NCBI GenBank assembly: GCA_026545765.1
Contig: CM048844.1
Span: 70,599,035-70,663,034, forward strand
Reading direction: 5' to 3'
Length of the DNA stretch: 64,000 nucleotides
DNA from: Plantago major
Taxonomy: Eukaryota > Streptophyta > Magnoliopsida > Lamiales > Plantaginaceae
A program made the position numbers and the translations under genes. The notes below the pieces were generated by a model. It ran no database searches, was not told the origin of the DNA, and was given only the letters and a program-made list of their open reading frames with translations. Shown here piece after piece: positions 45,701 to 57,552 of the stretch (within the stretch, counting starts at the first letter, position 1; each line of letters begins with the position of its first letter).

Positions 45701-48700
45701 TATGATTGATTAAACCTAGTTTTGTAATTCTACTTTTATTCATAGTGGAAATTTGGCCTAATACACGTTCTGTATCTATGCATGATTCTATTTAAAAGAC
45801 TAATTTTGAGATGCACGTATTCTGTGATGAAGAGGGAGAGAGAAAAAGGTAACGATGATTAATAAGAGAATTGGAGAGAGGAAAGAGGTAAGGAAGAGGT
45901 GAGACTCACGCGTTCCAAATGTGAGGGTGGGCTTAATTATGTAACAAAAAGTTGATTTTCACACATAGAATGATGAAATTGAGAAAAAATCGGCCATCCC
46001 CCACGCGCTTTTATTTGGTTATATTATTACTTCAAGTTATTACTTTTATTATTATATCAATTTAATTTAATTTTTAATTTTAGTTATTAAATGTGTACAT
46101 TTGTCAATTACCTAGTACGACTAGTCCTTGAGTTGTCGTACATAATAGGAGTTGTCGTACATAAGATCAATGCTTGAGATTTGATCTCAACGATTGGACG
46201 ACTACTATCTCATTTTAACAAGTAGTAGGACTACTACCTCACCGTAGAAACCCCCAACTAACAAACATCAAACAAATCCAAATTCAACATTCACAAACCA
46301 CAACTTGCTAGTTTCTACAAAGTTCAGCTTTTATTGCAGGTCTGATTAATGAAGTCCACAGCTCAGTATTGCTCTGAAAAAATCAGTCTCATCTCTTCAG
46401 AATGTTAGAAGATGTTTGGTTGCTCTCCTTTTATCACAAAAAGTAGGAGAGTTGTTGAATGTTTTGTGTTAAGATAATCTTTTTATGAATGTTCGTCATT
46501 GAATTTTAGTTGTATCCAGTGATTTTCTAAATTCATTTTTGGAGTGAAGTTTGTTGATCATATACCATCTTCACATCACTCACACTCGTTGCATATCTTC
46601 TTATCAGCTTTTGTGAACTTGGTTGATTATTTTGAGATATATCTTAAAAAGGGGGAGAAGAGATGAGAATCTGAACAAGAAAGCTGACATACTCTCTTTT
46701 GTTATATTACTCTCGTCTAAGGTTGAGGGGGAGCACTGTAGTTTAATTCCTGTTAAATTTACTTGTTTATAACATTTTGTTCACGTGTGTTTTATGAAGA
46801 AAGACAATAAAGGGGAGATTGAAAAGTGCATTGTTGACTGCAGTGTTGTGTCTACATTGAAGACAACTTTGTTTACTGCACCTATCTTACGTTTCTACGT
46901 GAGTTATTTTGTCTTTATCCACTAACTACTGAATGCAGGAATTGTCAACAAAAAGAATTATGATTATAAAGGATTCTGTTATGTGACACCTATGATGAGT
47001 TCAAATGAGTATGATTGTTTTCTCTCATTAAGGGGGAGTTAATAAACAGTTTGTCACTGATCCTTGATTTCCAGGCTGTGTGAACAAAGCAAGAAGAGGG
47101 AGATTGAAAGTGCAGATTTACAGTTGTTGACTCAACATTGTCTGTCAGCATTAATCGACTGCACTTTATCCTTCAGTTCTTGACGGAGACGTATATTATC
47201 TTGTTTCCTATCCATTCGTGCTTGTTATTCATTAAGGGGGAGATTTAATATGTCTTGAATAATCACTTAACATGTTTTGTGAAGAAAGGCGAAATTAAGG
47301 GGGGGATTGAAAGTGCAATTTAATGCACTTGATATCCGAACTTGTTTAATATTAATATAGTCTTTATTCACATTTAACTAGTTCAACATTTTTAGTTGTT
47401 TTCTAGTGATTAGGCTGTAGATTAAAAGACTTGGCTTTTTGGACTTAACTCCAGAATGTATTCTGGCCCCTTATATGAGTTGCTTGATATTATCTTGTTT
47501 TTCCTACTAACTACACTTCAGGATTTTATGAAAAAAGTGAAGTATTAAGGGGGAGATTGAAAGTGCAATTCATTTGCAAAAGAGTTTGAGAGATCTTGGA
47601 CACAAGGAAGGCAATTTGAGCAAAAGGGAATAAACTCTCTAGAGATAATCAATTAAAGAAAAAGGAGATAAAATCTCTAGAGATAATCTTGTGGAAAGAT
47701 TTTCCAACTACAGCCAGCTAAAGCAACGTTCTTCTTCTTGGTGATCGATCAGTTCATTATATATACATGAAGAAGTTGTCTGCAAGTGGACGCCTTTCAT
47801 CATCATCGGTATACATATTCTTGAGATTAGGGCTTCTTGCTTTACTAGGCATTGTTGTCGAATTCACTTGTGAGTAGTCTCTAAGGATTGACATTTACTT
47901 TAGTTACTTCGAACTAGAATAGGTTTTGTTTATCTATTCTAGGTCCAGTCTTTGCAGTTTAATCATTCGTTTGTGATTGATTAAACCTAGTTTTGTAATT
48001 CTACTTTTATTCATAGTGGAAATTTGGCCTAAGACACGTTCGGTATCTTTGCATGATTCTATTTAAAAGACTAATTTTGATATGCAAGTATTCTGTGATG
48101 AAGAGGGAGAGAGAAAAAGGTAAAGATGATGAATAAGAGAATAGGAGAGAGGAAAGAGGTAAGGAAGAGGTGAGACTCACGCATTCCAAATTTGAGGGTG
48201 GGCTTATGTAACAAAAAGTCGATTTTCACACATAGAATGATGAAATTGAGAAAAAATCGACCATCCCCCACGCACTTTTATTTGGTTATATTATTACTTC
48301 AAGTTATTACTTTTATTATTATATCAATTTAATTTAATTTTTAATTTTAGTTATTAAATGTGTACATTTGTCAATTACCTAGTACGACTAGTCCTTGAGC
48401 TGTCGTACATAATAGGAGTTGTCGTACATAAGATCAATGCTTGAGATTAGATCTCAACGATTGGACGACTACTATCTCATTTTAACAAGTAGTAGGACTA
48501 CTACCTCACCGTAGACACCCCCAACTAACAAACATCAAACAAATCCAAATTCAACATTCACAAACCACAACTTGCTAGTTTCTACAAAGTTCAGCTTTTA
48601 TTGCAGGTCTGATTAATGAAGTCCACAGCTCAGTATTGCTCTGAAAAAATCAGTCTCATCTGTTCAGAATGTTAGAAGATGTTTGGTTGCTCTCCTTTTA

Positions 48701-49261
48701 TCCCAAAAAGTAGGAGAGTTGTTGAGTGTTTTTGTGATAAGAAAATCTTGTTATGAATGTTCGTCATTGATTTTTGGTTCTGTACAATGATTTTCTAAAT
48801 TCATTTTTGGAGTGAAGTTTGTTGATCATATACCATCTTCTCATCACTCACAGTCGTTGCATATCTTTTTATCAGCTTCTCTGAACTTGGTTGATTATTT
48901 TGAGATATATCTTTCTTCTCAAAAAATGGGGAGAAGAGATGAGAGTCTGAACAAGAAAGCTGACATACTCTCTTTTGTTATATTACTCTCGTCTAAGGTT
49001 GAGGGGGAGCTTTGTAGTTTAATGCCTGTAAAATGTACTTTTTTATAACGAGTTTATTCAGGTGTGTTTTTATGAAGAAAGACAAAAAGTGGAGATTGAA
49101 AAGTGCATTGTTGACTGCAGTGTTGTGTCAACATTGTAGACAACATTGTATATTGCACCTATCTAATATTTCTACGTGAGTTATTTTGTCTTTGTTCACT
49201 TACTACTGAGTGCAGGAATTGTCAACAAAAGAAGTATGATTATAAAGGATTCTGTTATTTG

Positions 49262-50253
49262 GAAAATTTTATTTTTGGTACACTACAATGAGACAGTGCC
49301 ACTTTTGATACGGTAAAATGGTCTTGTACAATTTCAGTACACTACAACAACCACCCTCGAAATTTACATACTCCGATCGTTTTACCGGCCAAATTGATGA
49401 TGTGGCGTAGGAAGTCCATATATATATTATTTTTTTTTTATTTTTTGACCAAAAAAGTAAAGAAAAATTAAATAAAAGGACACATGTCGTATTACAGTTT
49501 AATACGGTCAATTGTATATGTTTTTGTTTTTTGAAAAAAAAAAAAAAAAAAAAAAAAAAATAAAATACACATGTCATATTACGGTTTTTAACGGTATATG
49601 TATTTTTTAAATAAATGAAAAATATTGTATTTTAAATAAAATGAAAAATATTTTTATAAATTTCATAAAAATTATAAAAATTAATTATTAATATTTTGGA
49701 ACTTAAGAAAATGAAAATAAGAATTATTAAAAAAAATTATAAATTTATAAACATTTATTTATATATAAATTAAAAAAATTTAAAATTTTAAAATAATTTT
49801 TTTTAAATATTAATATTTATTTTTTCTAATTTCTTATAATTATATTGATATATAATTAAATATTTTTAATTTTTTTAAATTTTGTTATAATTTTAATATT
49901 TTATTATTTTTTAAGTTCCAAAATATTAATAATTAATTTTTACAATTTTTATGAAATTTATAATAATATTTTTCATTTCCTTAAAAATAAAATCTACGAG
50001 ATTAAACCAGAACATGACATGTGTCCCTTTATTTCATTTTCCTCTTTTTTTGGTCAAAATCGCAGAAAATATGGTCAATATACTATTTTGGCGGGAAAAT
50101 TGGAATTCCGGTTGCCATCAATTTGGCCGGTAAATTGATCGGAGTATATAAATTTCGAGGGTGGTTGTTATAGTGTACTGAAATTGGACATGGCCATTCT
50201 ACCGTATCAAAAGTGGTACTGTCTCATTATAGTGTAGCAAAAATAAAATTTTC
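49262..50253. mobile_element. Giant foldback element (992 bp, arms of nearly half the length)
   Basis: The ends are GAAAATTTTATTTTTG and its inverse. The arms stay complementary over most of their length: 'ccaccctcgaaattta' against 'aaatttcgagggtggt', 'atttaccggcc' words, 'ttttttgaccaaaa' against 'tttggtcaaaa', and 'ttaatattttggaactta' against 'aagttccaaaatattaa', meeting in an AT-only centre near 49770. No coding sequence; the frame 49269-49577 is a shadow. It is missing from the other R units, which instead carry about 15 bp (GTGACACCTATGATG) lost here. Class uncertain; a MITE or MULE-derived foldback is likely. The left arm contains a run of about 28 A ending at 49560. Confidence 0.85.
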
Positions 50254-52004
50254 TCAGTTCAAATGAGTATGATTGTTTTCTCTCATTAAGGGGGAGTTAA
50301 TAATCAGTTTGTGCCACTGATCCTTGATTTACAGGTTGTGTGAACAAAGCAAGAAGAGGGAGATTGAAAGTGCAGATTTACAGAAATGTTGAGTTCATTG
50401 TTGACTCAACATTGTCAGTCAGCATTAATCGACTGCACTTTATCCTTCAGTTCTTGACAGAGACTTATATTGTCTTGTTTCCTATCCATGTGTGCTTGTT
50501 ATTCATTAAGGGGGAGATTTAATATGTCTTGATTAATCACTAAACAGGTTTTGTAAAGAAAGGCGAAATTAAGGGGGAGATCGAAAGTGCAATTTATTGC
50601 ACTTGAGATCCGAACTTGTTTAATGTTAATTTAGCCATTATTCACATTTAACTAGTTCAACGTTTTTAGTTGTTTTCTAGTGATTAGGCTCTAGATTAAA
50701 AGACTTGGCTTTTTAGACTTTACTCCAGAATGTAATCTGGCCCCTTATATGAGTTGCTTGATATTGTCTTGTTTTTCCTACTAACTACACTTCAGGTTTT
50801 TATGAAGAAAGTAGAGTATTAAGGGGGAGATTGAAAGTGCAATTTATTTGCAAAAGAGTTTGAGAGATCTTGGACACAAGGAAGGTAATGTGAGCAAAAG
50901 GAAATAACATCTCTATAGATAATCAATTAAAGAGAAAGGAGATAAAATCTCTAGAGATAATCTTTTGGAAAGATTTTCCAGCTACAGCCAGCAAAAGCAA
51001 CGTTCTTCTTCTTGGTGATCGATCAGTTCATTATATATACAAGAAGAAGCTGTTTGCAAGAGGACGCCTTTCTTCGTCATCGGTATACATATTCTTGAGA
51101 TTAGGGTTTCTTCCTTTACTAGGCATTGTTGTCGAATTCACTAGTGATTAGTCTCTAAGGATTGAGATTTACTTTAGTGACTTCGAACTAGAATAGGTTT
51201 TGTTTATCTATTCTATGTCTAGTCTTTTCAGTTTAATCATTCATTTGTGATTGATTAAACCATGTTTTGTAATTCTACTTTCATTGATAGTGGAAATTTC
51301 GCCTAAGGCACGGTCGGTATCTATGCATGATTCTATTTAAAGGACTGATTTTGATATGTAAGTATTCTGTGATGAAGAGGGAGAGAGAATAAGGTAACGA
51401 TGATGAATAAGAGAATAGGAGAGAGGAAAGAGGTAAGGAGGAGGTGAGACTCACGCGTTCCAAATGTGAGGGTGGGCTTATGTATCAAAAAGTTGATTTT
51501 AACTTATAGAATGATGAAATTGAGAAAAAATCGACCATCCCCCTCGCGCTTTTATTTGGTTATATTATTATTATATCAATTTAATTTAATTTAATTTTTA
51601 ATTTAGTAAATAAATGGGTACATTTGTCAATTTAGTAGTACGACTAGTGCTTGAGTTGTCGTATGTAGTGGAGAAAACCCGCTACACCAACTAAGTAGAT
51701 TACACATCTTTTTTCCGCGCCAACACTCTAGTCCGGACGTCGGGTCGGATCCTCGTGGCTTCGGGAGCTGACTTCGGATCTGCACAGAAACTAGGTGGGG
51801 GGGGGGGGGGTGGTTTAGACACGGAGGACCGGTTTGCTTAGGGTCTAACCGGACCAAGACTTTACTTGAGAGATATTGGAAGTCTACTATGTATAAGTGT
51901 AATTATGGGAAATTGTGTCTTACTGTAGAATGGAGATGTGATCTTGATGTCTCCTCAGATTGTGACAAGTGTATGCTCCAAGTTTAACCAACCATGCCTT
52001 AATG

Positions 52005-54211
52005 AAACAGAATGAAAATCTACTCTCTACTTTTTCTCTCTTCCTTTTCACTAAACCCTATCTAACTACTTAGCCGCCGCCCTTTTTCTTCGGTTCAGCT
52101 TGCTCTTTTCCGGCGACTTGCCTTTCTCTTCTTCTCACTCCGTCCTTCCCTCCTCCATCTTCAGGCCTCACGCCTTTTTCCTCAGCAACGGATTATCTCC
52201 GTTCTCTTTCTTTGGTTTTTGCCGGTTATTGTGTGGCGGCGGAAAAGGATTCTTTGCCGGATTCCTTCCTCTAGCTTCCTCTCTATCCCCTTGTGGGAAG
52301 TTCATAGTTATGGGTCCTTGCTAAGGACTTTATCAATGGCAGCTTCTTCGTTCTTGAGTTGTGATTTTCCCCCTTTTCCTTCTAAAGGGGTTTTTCCTCC
52401 GGGAACCAAATTCAATGATGTCAGACCAGTTGCTTGGAAGATAAATGCTCCTTACAACAAAATTGTGGCCGCTACTTCTTATTTTGTTGGCATTGGTGAT
52501 TCGAGAAAAATGGCGGAACCTAAAAAATCAAGTTTGGTTAATGGTAAGCCTTGCTTGAGCTTTTCTGATGCTGAAATCAAATCTCTTGCTGCTCCTTTTA
52601 ATCTAACTATGTTAGGAAAATTTTCTGCTGCTATTCCCCATATTAGTGAAATTTCTCCGGCTCTAAAAAAGTTAGCCTTGAATGGGTCTTTTACCGTTAG
52701 CTTTGTAAACAATAGACATGTTGCTATTCGTTTGTTTGCTGAAGAAGATTATGCCTCTCTTTGGTCTAAAGGTTTTGTTTATGTGGGAGGTGTTTCTATG
52801 AGGTTGATAAAATGGACTCCAGCTTTTAAACCGCAAGTAGAATCTCCACTTGTAGCGTCTTGGATAACCATTAGGAATCTTCCTATCGTGTTTTTCAATG
52901 CTGAAGCTTTGTTTGATATTGCTAGTTTGGTTGGTAAACCTCTTAAGGTTGACTCGACCACGGCTTGTAGAAGTCGTCTTGATAGGGCTGGAGTTTGTGT
53001 GGAAATTGATGCTTCAAAACCTCTAATTGAGAGCATTTTGGTTGAGTTTTTAGGAGAGATGTTGGAATTGAAAATAGAGTTTGACAAAAAGCATCATTAC
53101 TGCAACCATTGTTGTAGATTGGGGCATTGTGAGGACATTTGTAGGAGCAAATACCCTGCATTATGCAAAGAAAGATCAGATGAACAGGTGTTGGGAGAAG
53201 GAGAAGATGTTGGGTTTGTAAAGAATGGGGAACAAAGAAAGAACTTGGGGAAAGAGAAGGTTGTGGATGGAGATGGTCTCATATTGGCACTTCCAAATAG
53301 TGGAGGTGGTACTTTAGATCGAGGAGGAGCTCGAACTAGTCCCCGCACCTCCTCCCCTATTGTTGTGGATAAAAATCCTTTCTTAGCTCTTATTGAAAAA
53401 GAGGGGGGTGATGGAGGTTTCGAGGATTCTCAAGTGGCTCCGACTCCCACTTTGATTCCTCCATCCGTTTCTCAAGTGGCCTCGTCTCCCTCTTTGCTTC
53501 CTCCATCCGTTTCTCAAGTGGCTCCGTCTCCCTCTTTGCTTCCTCCATCCTCATCATTGGGCATTGTAGTTCAGGAAGAAAGTCTCGTTTTCCATGTTTC
53601 CTTGAGTGAAAGTGATAAAGAAAGTGGTGTTTCAAAAAACGGAAAAGGTAAAGATATTGAAGATTTTGATGATGAAGCTTTTGCTGGAGAACTAGATTAC
53701 TATGAAGGTGTTCTTTCTAGCTGAGATGAGACTTTATCTAAGGCTTTCAGTGCCCTCAAACGTAGATGTCAATTTGATCCAAGTTGTGTGTCCCAACCTG
53801 CTAGTGTTATTCTTGGAGACAAAGGTCATAAGGCTGTGGGAAGAAGTGAGAGACTCCACTTGAAAGCTTTGAAGGGAAATAATTCAAAATATTTGGCAAA
53901 AGGCAATGACTTTGTTTATGATATCGGTTGATATGCTTACTATAGTAGACTTACAACAAGCTTGGTTTGGAAATCAATTTGAATGCCTCAATGCAGAAAT
54001 GGCTCTATTCATGGATTGTGGAAAAGCTGGAGTACATGGTTTGGTTAATATATCAGAATTCGTGATCTTTTGGATTTTAGTTCACTTTGTAGTAGCACTA
54101 ATTCCTTTTGGTTCTTTTACTGTTTCTGAATTGTACACGAGTTCTTATAAACCCCCATAAATCTTTTTTATCGCTTTCAATAAAACGTAGAAAATTGCAA
54201 AAAAAAAAAAA
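52005..54211 (+). mobile_element. L1-type LINE with ORF1 only, 12 bp TSD and poly-A tail
   Basis: Flanked by CATGCCTTAATG at 51993-52004 and 54212-54223, and ends in a run of A at 54199-54211. It has a pyrimidine-rich leader, an ORF1-type gene and about 480 bp of 3' region, but no endonuclease or reverse transcriptase, so ORF2 is missing altogether. It must have been copied by another LINE's enzyme. A trace of protein-like text after ORF1 (53730-53930) is out of frame or stopped. Confidence 0.88.
52336..53724 (+). CDS. LINE ORF1-like protein (DUF4283 and CCHC zinc knuckle)
   Basis: 462 codons from the ATG at 52336-52338 (MAASSFLSCDFPPFPSKGVF). The frame is open further upstream to 52219, but the upstream part looks like leader. 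About residues 70-200 resemble the DUF4283 nucleic-acid-binding region of plant L1 ORF1 proteins (SFVNNRHVAIRLFAEEDYAS, GVSMRLIKWTPAF, NLPIVFFNAEALFDIASLVG). A zinc knuckle CNHCCRLGHCEDIC follows at residues 256-269. The C-terminal part has three 14-residue repeats (SQVAPSPSLLPPSV) and an acidic end (FDDEAFAGELDYYEG). ORF1 binds LINE RNA. The frame is intact, which is unusual in this window. Confidence 0.8.
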   Translation: MAASSFLSCDFPPFPSKGVFPPGTKFNDVRPVAWKINAPYNKIVAATSYFVGIGDSRKMAEPKKSSLVNGKPCLSFSDAEIKSLAAPFNLTMLGKFSAAIPHISEISPALKKLALNGSFTVSFVNNRHVAIRLFAEEDYASLWSKGFVYVGGVSMRLIKWTPAFKPQVESPLVASWITIRNLPIVFFNAEALFDIASLVGKPLKVDSTTACRSRLDRAGVCVEIDASKPLIESILVEFLGEMLELKIEFDKKHHYCNHCCRLGHCEDICRSKYPALCKERSDEQVLGEGEDVGFVKNGEQRKNLGKEKVVDGDGLILALPNSGGGTLDRGGARTSPRTSSPIVVDKNPFLALIEKEGGDGGFEDSQVAPTPTLIPPSVSQVASSPSLLPPSVSQVAPSPSLLPPSSSLGIVVQEESLVFHVSLSESDKESGVSKNGKGKDIEDFDDEAFAGELDYYEGVLSS

Positions 54212-55815
54212 CATGCCTTAATGGGCTATAAGCCCATATGGTAAATTTAACCTATAGTTTTTATGGGCTTATACAAGGGCATCGTGGTCAATCCAACGCT
54301 GGTCAGATCTAAATGAGTGCTTAATGATCTGGACCAGGTGAGAGCTCAAGCTGTAGCAGCAGTACACTTGTGTTATATTCGACAGGCGTCCGAACTTAAG
54401 CCGGAACGATCCGAGGTTAGTCCGCTTCCCCACTTGATACGTGAATTGGTGTGTCTGGTGAGGTAGGTCGGACCTGTTGGTTCGGACCGCTTCCCTCTTA
54501 GTACCAGAGACCTTGTATCTTTATGAGTAAGTCGGGCCAATGGTGTCGGACCGATTGTCTGAGCTTGTCATTGAGTGAGAGACTAATTCGCTCGAGGATT
54601 CGTCTTAGAGCGCCATAAACGGATTGGACATTGTTCCGTATCAACATATCTTCCCCTAGTTTCCAAGTATCTTAGTAGAAGATAGTTGTGGAACTATTAA
54701 AGTTGTGAGGGAGAATTTTTGTACCATCCGTCCAATCCGTTTCGTCGGAAAGAAAAAATCTTGTAGTTGTCCTTGGTGGGAAAATCTTGATGATTTTCCC
54801 ATCTCTCCCCCCCCCCCCCTTTCAGTCCGAAGCAAAGATGGTTCAGACTGAATGAAAAGAGGTATTTGTAATAGAGGATGGGTATTGGCATTAAGTCTTC
54901 TTTGTTGCATAGATCCGGAGTAAAGCGTCCGAGGGATAAATGGGCTGAACTGTCAATAGTGATGGTTGAGGCCCAATGTGTGTTTTATATGCTTTTGGCG
55001 GTGTTTAACCAACCATGCCTTAATGGGCTATAAGCCCATATGGTAAATTTAACCTATAGTTTTTATGGGCTTATACAAGGGAATTGTGGTCAATCCAACG
55101 CTGGTCGGATCTTAATGAGTGCTTAATGGTCCGGACCAGGTGTGAGAGCTCAAGATGTAGCAGCAGTACACTTGTGTTTCATTCGACTGGCGTCCGAACA
55201 TAAGCCGGAACGATCCGAGGTTAGTCCGCTTCGCCACTTGATACGTGAATTGGTGCGTCTGGTGAGGTAGGTCGGACCTGTTGGTTCGGACCGCTTCCCT
55301 CTTAGTACCAGAGACCTTGTATCTTTATGAGTAAGTCGGGCCAATGGTGTCGGACCGATTGTCTAAGCTTGTCATTGAGTGAGAGACTAATTCGCTCGAG
55401 GATTCGTCTTAGAGCGCCATAAACGGATTGGACATTGTTCCGTATCAACATATCTTCCCCTAGTTTCCAAGTATCTTAGTAGAAAATAGTTGTGGAACTA
55501 TTAAAGTAGTGAGGGAGCATTTTTGTACCATCCGTCCAATCCGTTTCGTCGGAAAGAAAAAATCTTGTAGTTGTCCTTGGTGGGAAAATCTTGATGCTTT
55601 TCCCATCTCCCCCCCCCCCCCCCCCCTCCAGTCCGAAGCAAAGATGGTTCGGACTGAATGAAAAGAGGTATTTGTAATAGAGGATGGGTTTGGGCATTAA
55701 GTCTTCTTTGTTGCATAGATCCGGAGTAAAGCGTCCGAGGGATAAATGGGCTGAACTGTCAATAGTGATGGTTAAGGCCCAGTGTGTGTTTTATATGCTT
55801 TTGGCGGAGTTTCGT
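54212..55815 (-). repeat. 802 bp tandem duplication spanning the LTR H end and adjacent internal DNA of element D
   Basis: 54212-55013 and 55014-55815 match almost base for base from 'catgccttaatgggctata' to 'ttatatgcttttggcgg'. Each copy has the LTR start, the polypurine tract and the region upstream of the antisense gene. The junction 'gtttaaccaacc' (55003-55014) equals the sequence just before the LINE (51982-51993). Runs of C lie at about 54809-54821 and 55610-55626. Open frames at 54656-55716 are shadows. Confidence 0.88.
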
Positions 55816-55957
55816 AAAAAGCGATGCTTCTAGTGAATGGATGGGTGATGATGTCTTTTCACCAAGTGTTATTATTCTAGTCGTTGGATCGTTGAGTGTG
55901 AACGGGCGAGATCGTTTCTCGAAGCTTGCGACGCTTCATATTCCATAATTGGACTTC

Positions 55958-55965
55958 TATAAATA
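55958..55965 (+). promoter_or_regulatory. TATA box of the antisense gene of element D
   Basis: TATAAATA in TTCTATAAATAGAC, matching the element C promoter. A leader with a 5'-UTR intron (donor CAA|GTAAGTA at 56102, acceptor TTTCAAG at 56327) follows before the ATG at 56333. Confidence 0.65.
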
Positions 55966-57552
55966 GACTGTGCCTTGCCGCCAATTAGTGTTATACTTTT
56001 TTTGGTGAATAAAAAGAGCTCTCCTTTTTCTTGAAAGAGCAAAGAACGTCCGTATCTGTTTCTCCGTTGTCAGCGCATACCGCGCCTCTACTCTTCTTCA
56101 AGTAAGTATTTCTTTCGATAATACTTTACCTTTCCGTTTGTTCTCTGCATGCATATGTTTCGTAGATAGTATTTCTGTTGTTGTTTGTGCAAGTTTCTCC
56201 TTCCTTCAGCAATCCTTCTCGTAAGTTCTTCGGGATATATTTTGGATTCGGATCTTCTTTATTTCGTGAAACTGATCTTCTTCGGACCTTTTTCTCCTCC
56301 GTCTTTGGTGCTTTAATGTTTTTCAAGGTAAAATGGCAAACGATAAAGCGAACACTTCCTCAGATCGAGCCCGTGTTACTATCGAGAGTCGTGTGATAGG
56401 ATCAGCATCCCCTATTTATAATTTGGTACCATTCTTCAATCTTCCCTGTTTCCTACCAAAATAGATGAGTCTGTATAGTCTTATTCGTTTATTTCGGGAC
56501 CTCAGGATTCCCCTTCGGAGAGCATGTCAGATGTTAGTGATAGTCTGTTGGACCTGGCCATTCTAGAACCTAGTGTGGAAGATAGCGTAAGACTATCTTA
56601 GGGGGATAGGACGACTTCTTCTCCTCGGGTAATCGTGCCTGAGGAATCGCATCCTTTTCTTTTTCCCTCAGCGAGAGTTTCGCCCTAGTAGTGAAGTAGC
56701 CAGTGTGATCCGGGGGGACTCGTCGAACAGAAAGGCGTATGATGCTGTTCAAGTTAAGTTTCCCCACCTTTCGTCTGACGTAGTGTGTCCGGACCCTTAT
56801 GGTGAGCTGAACTTGGATAGTTGTCTACCCACGTGCCCTTCATTGGTAACTGCGGTGGATATCCCTTTGTGGCGTCGGAGGTACGAGATACCTGATGATG
56901 TTGAGATAATAGTTCCAGCCCCGGAGCATGCTTTCTATAATCCTCCGGATGGTTATATGTGCGTTCATGAAGCTTCTTTAGAATGTGGTTGGCGGCTACC
57001 CATCGCGACGGAATTCAGAGATATTTTCAATTTCCTTGGGATTGGTCTGACACAGCTCATGCCTTTTTCTCTTAGGAATCTAATCTGTTTCTTTATCATT
57101 TGTAAATTGCACTGTGCGGATGTGACTATAGATCACTTTCGTCGTTTGTTCCGCATAAGTCGGAGCAAACAAAATCCTGGTTTCTTTGTGTTAGCTCCAA
57201 TGTGTAAGTATGCCTTCATAGAGGATCCTGTTACTTCTGTAGGAGTAGTTTTTTGGAAAAAATTTATCTTTGTCCGAATGGCGCTGAAACCCGGACAGTC
57301 TGAAGATGATCGTGAAGAATGGGGCATTCCAACTCAGTTTCGGCGGGAAGGAACACCCGTGCTTACTGCTCCTGGGGGCAATTCCTCCTTGGATTAGGAG
57401 TATGGATCGGAGGAACAATCCACCGAAATACTTCTTCCGTGGTCTGATTTGTCAGCCGTTGCCATACTTGGCCAGTTTATCTAGTGAATTCCCTTGTGGT
57501 GGCCTTCATGATTTTTGTAAGCTAGTTAGTTTTGTAGAAAGTAGTTGGTTTC

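Larger units (their letters stand above)
42390..51663 (+). repeat. Tandem array of repeat R (rest of unit 1, units 2-4, and part of unit 5)
   Basis: Landmarks recur in order: 'gctgtgtgaacaaagc' at 42780, 45045, 47075 and 50335; 'ttaactagttcaacg' at 43073, 45139, 47368 and 50647; 'cttcgaactagaatagg' at about 43607, 45637, 47908 and 51182. Starting points of about 43070, 45138, 47367 and 50645 give units of 2.07, 2.23 and 3.28 kb, the last enlarged by the foldback element. Each unit has six or seven GGGGGAG-type purine motifs, most in the form 'aagggggagattgaaagtgca', and one TATA-like 'ttcattatatata'. This resembles the multiple polypurine tracts before the 3' LTR in Sireviruses. No coding region is supported; the short frames of 60-80 codons are repeated shadows. 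Confidence 0.85.
51664..54646 (-). repeat. LTR family H of element D, interrupted by a LINE
   Basis: LTR sequence at 51664-52004 and 54212-54646, about 770 bp in total. In reverse it starts TGTTGATACGGAAC, preceded by the polypurine stretch CTAGGGGAAGATA, and ends CTCCACTACA. Homologous to 22188-23015, including the G14 run near 51798 against the C run there. It cuts repeat R at 'ttgtcgta'. As in element C, the polypurine tract and LTR run opposite to the neighbouring Transposase_28 gene. Confidence 0.72.

Noticed and set aside
54647-54670. Primer binding site next to LTR H that would make it a 5' LTR of the Transposase_28 gene
   Set aside because: No tRNA-like TGG motif follows the LTR; the reverse strand shows a polypurine tract instead, so the LTR is a 3' LTR facing the other way.
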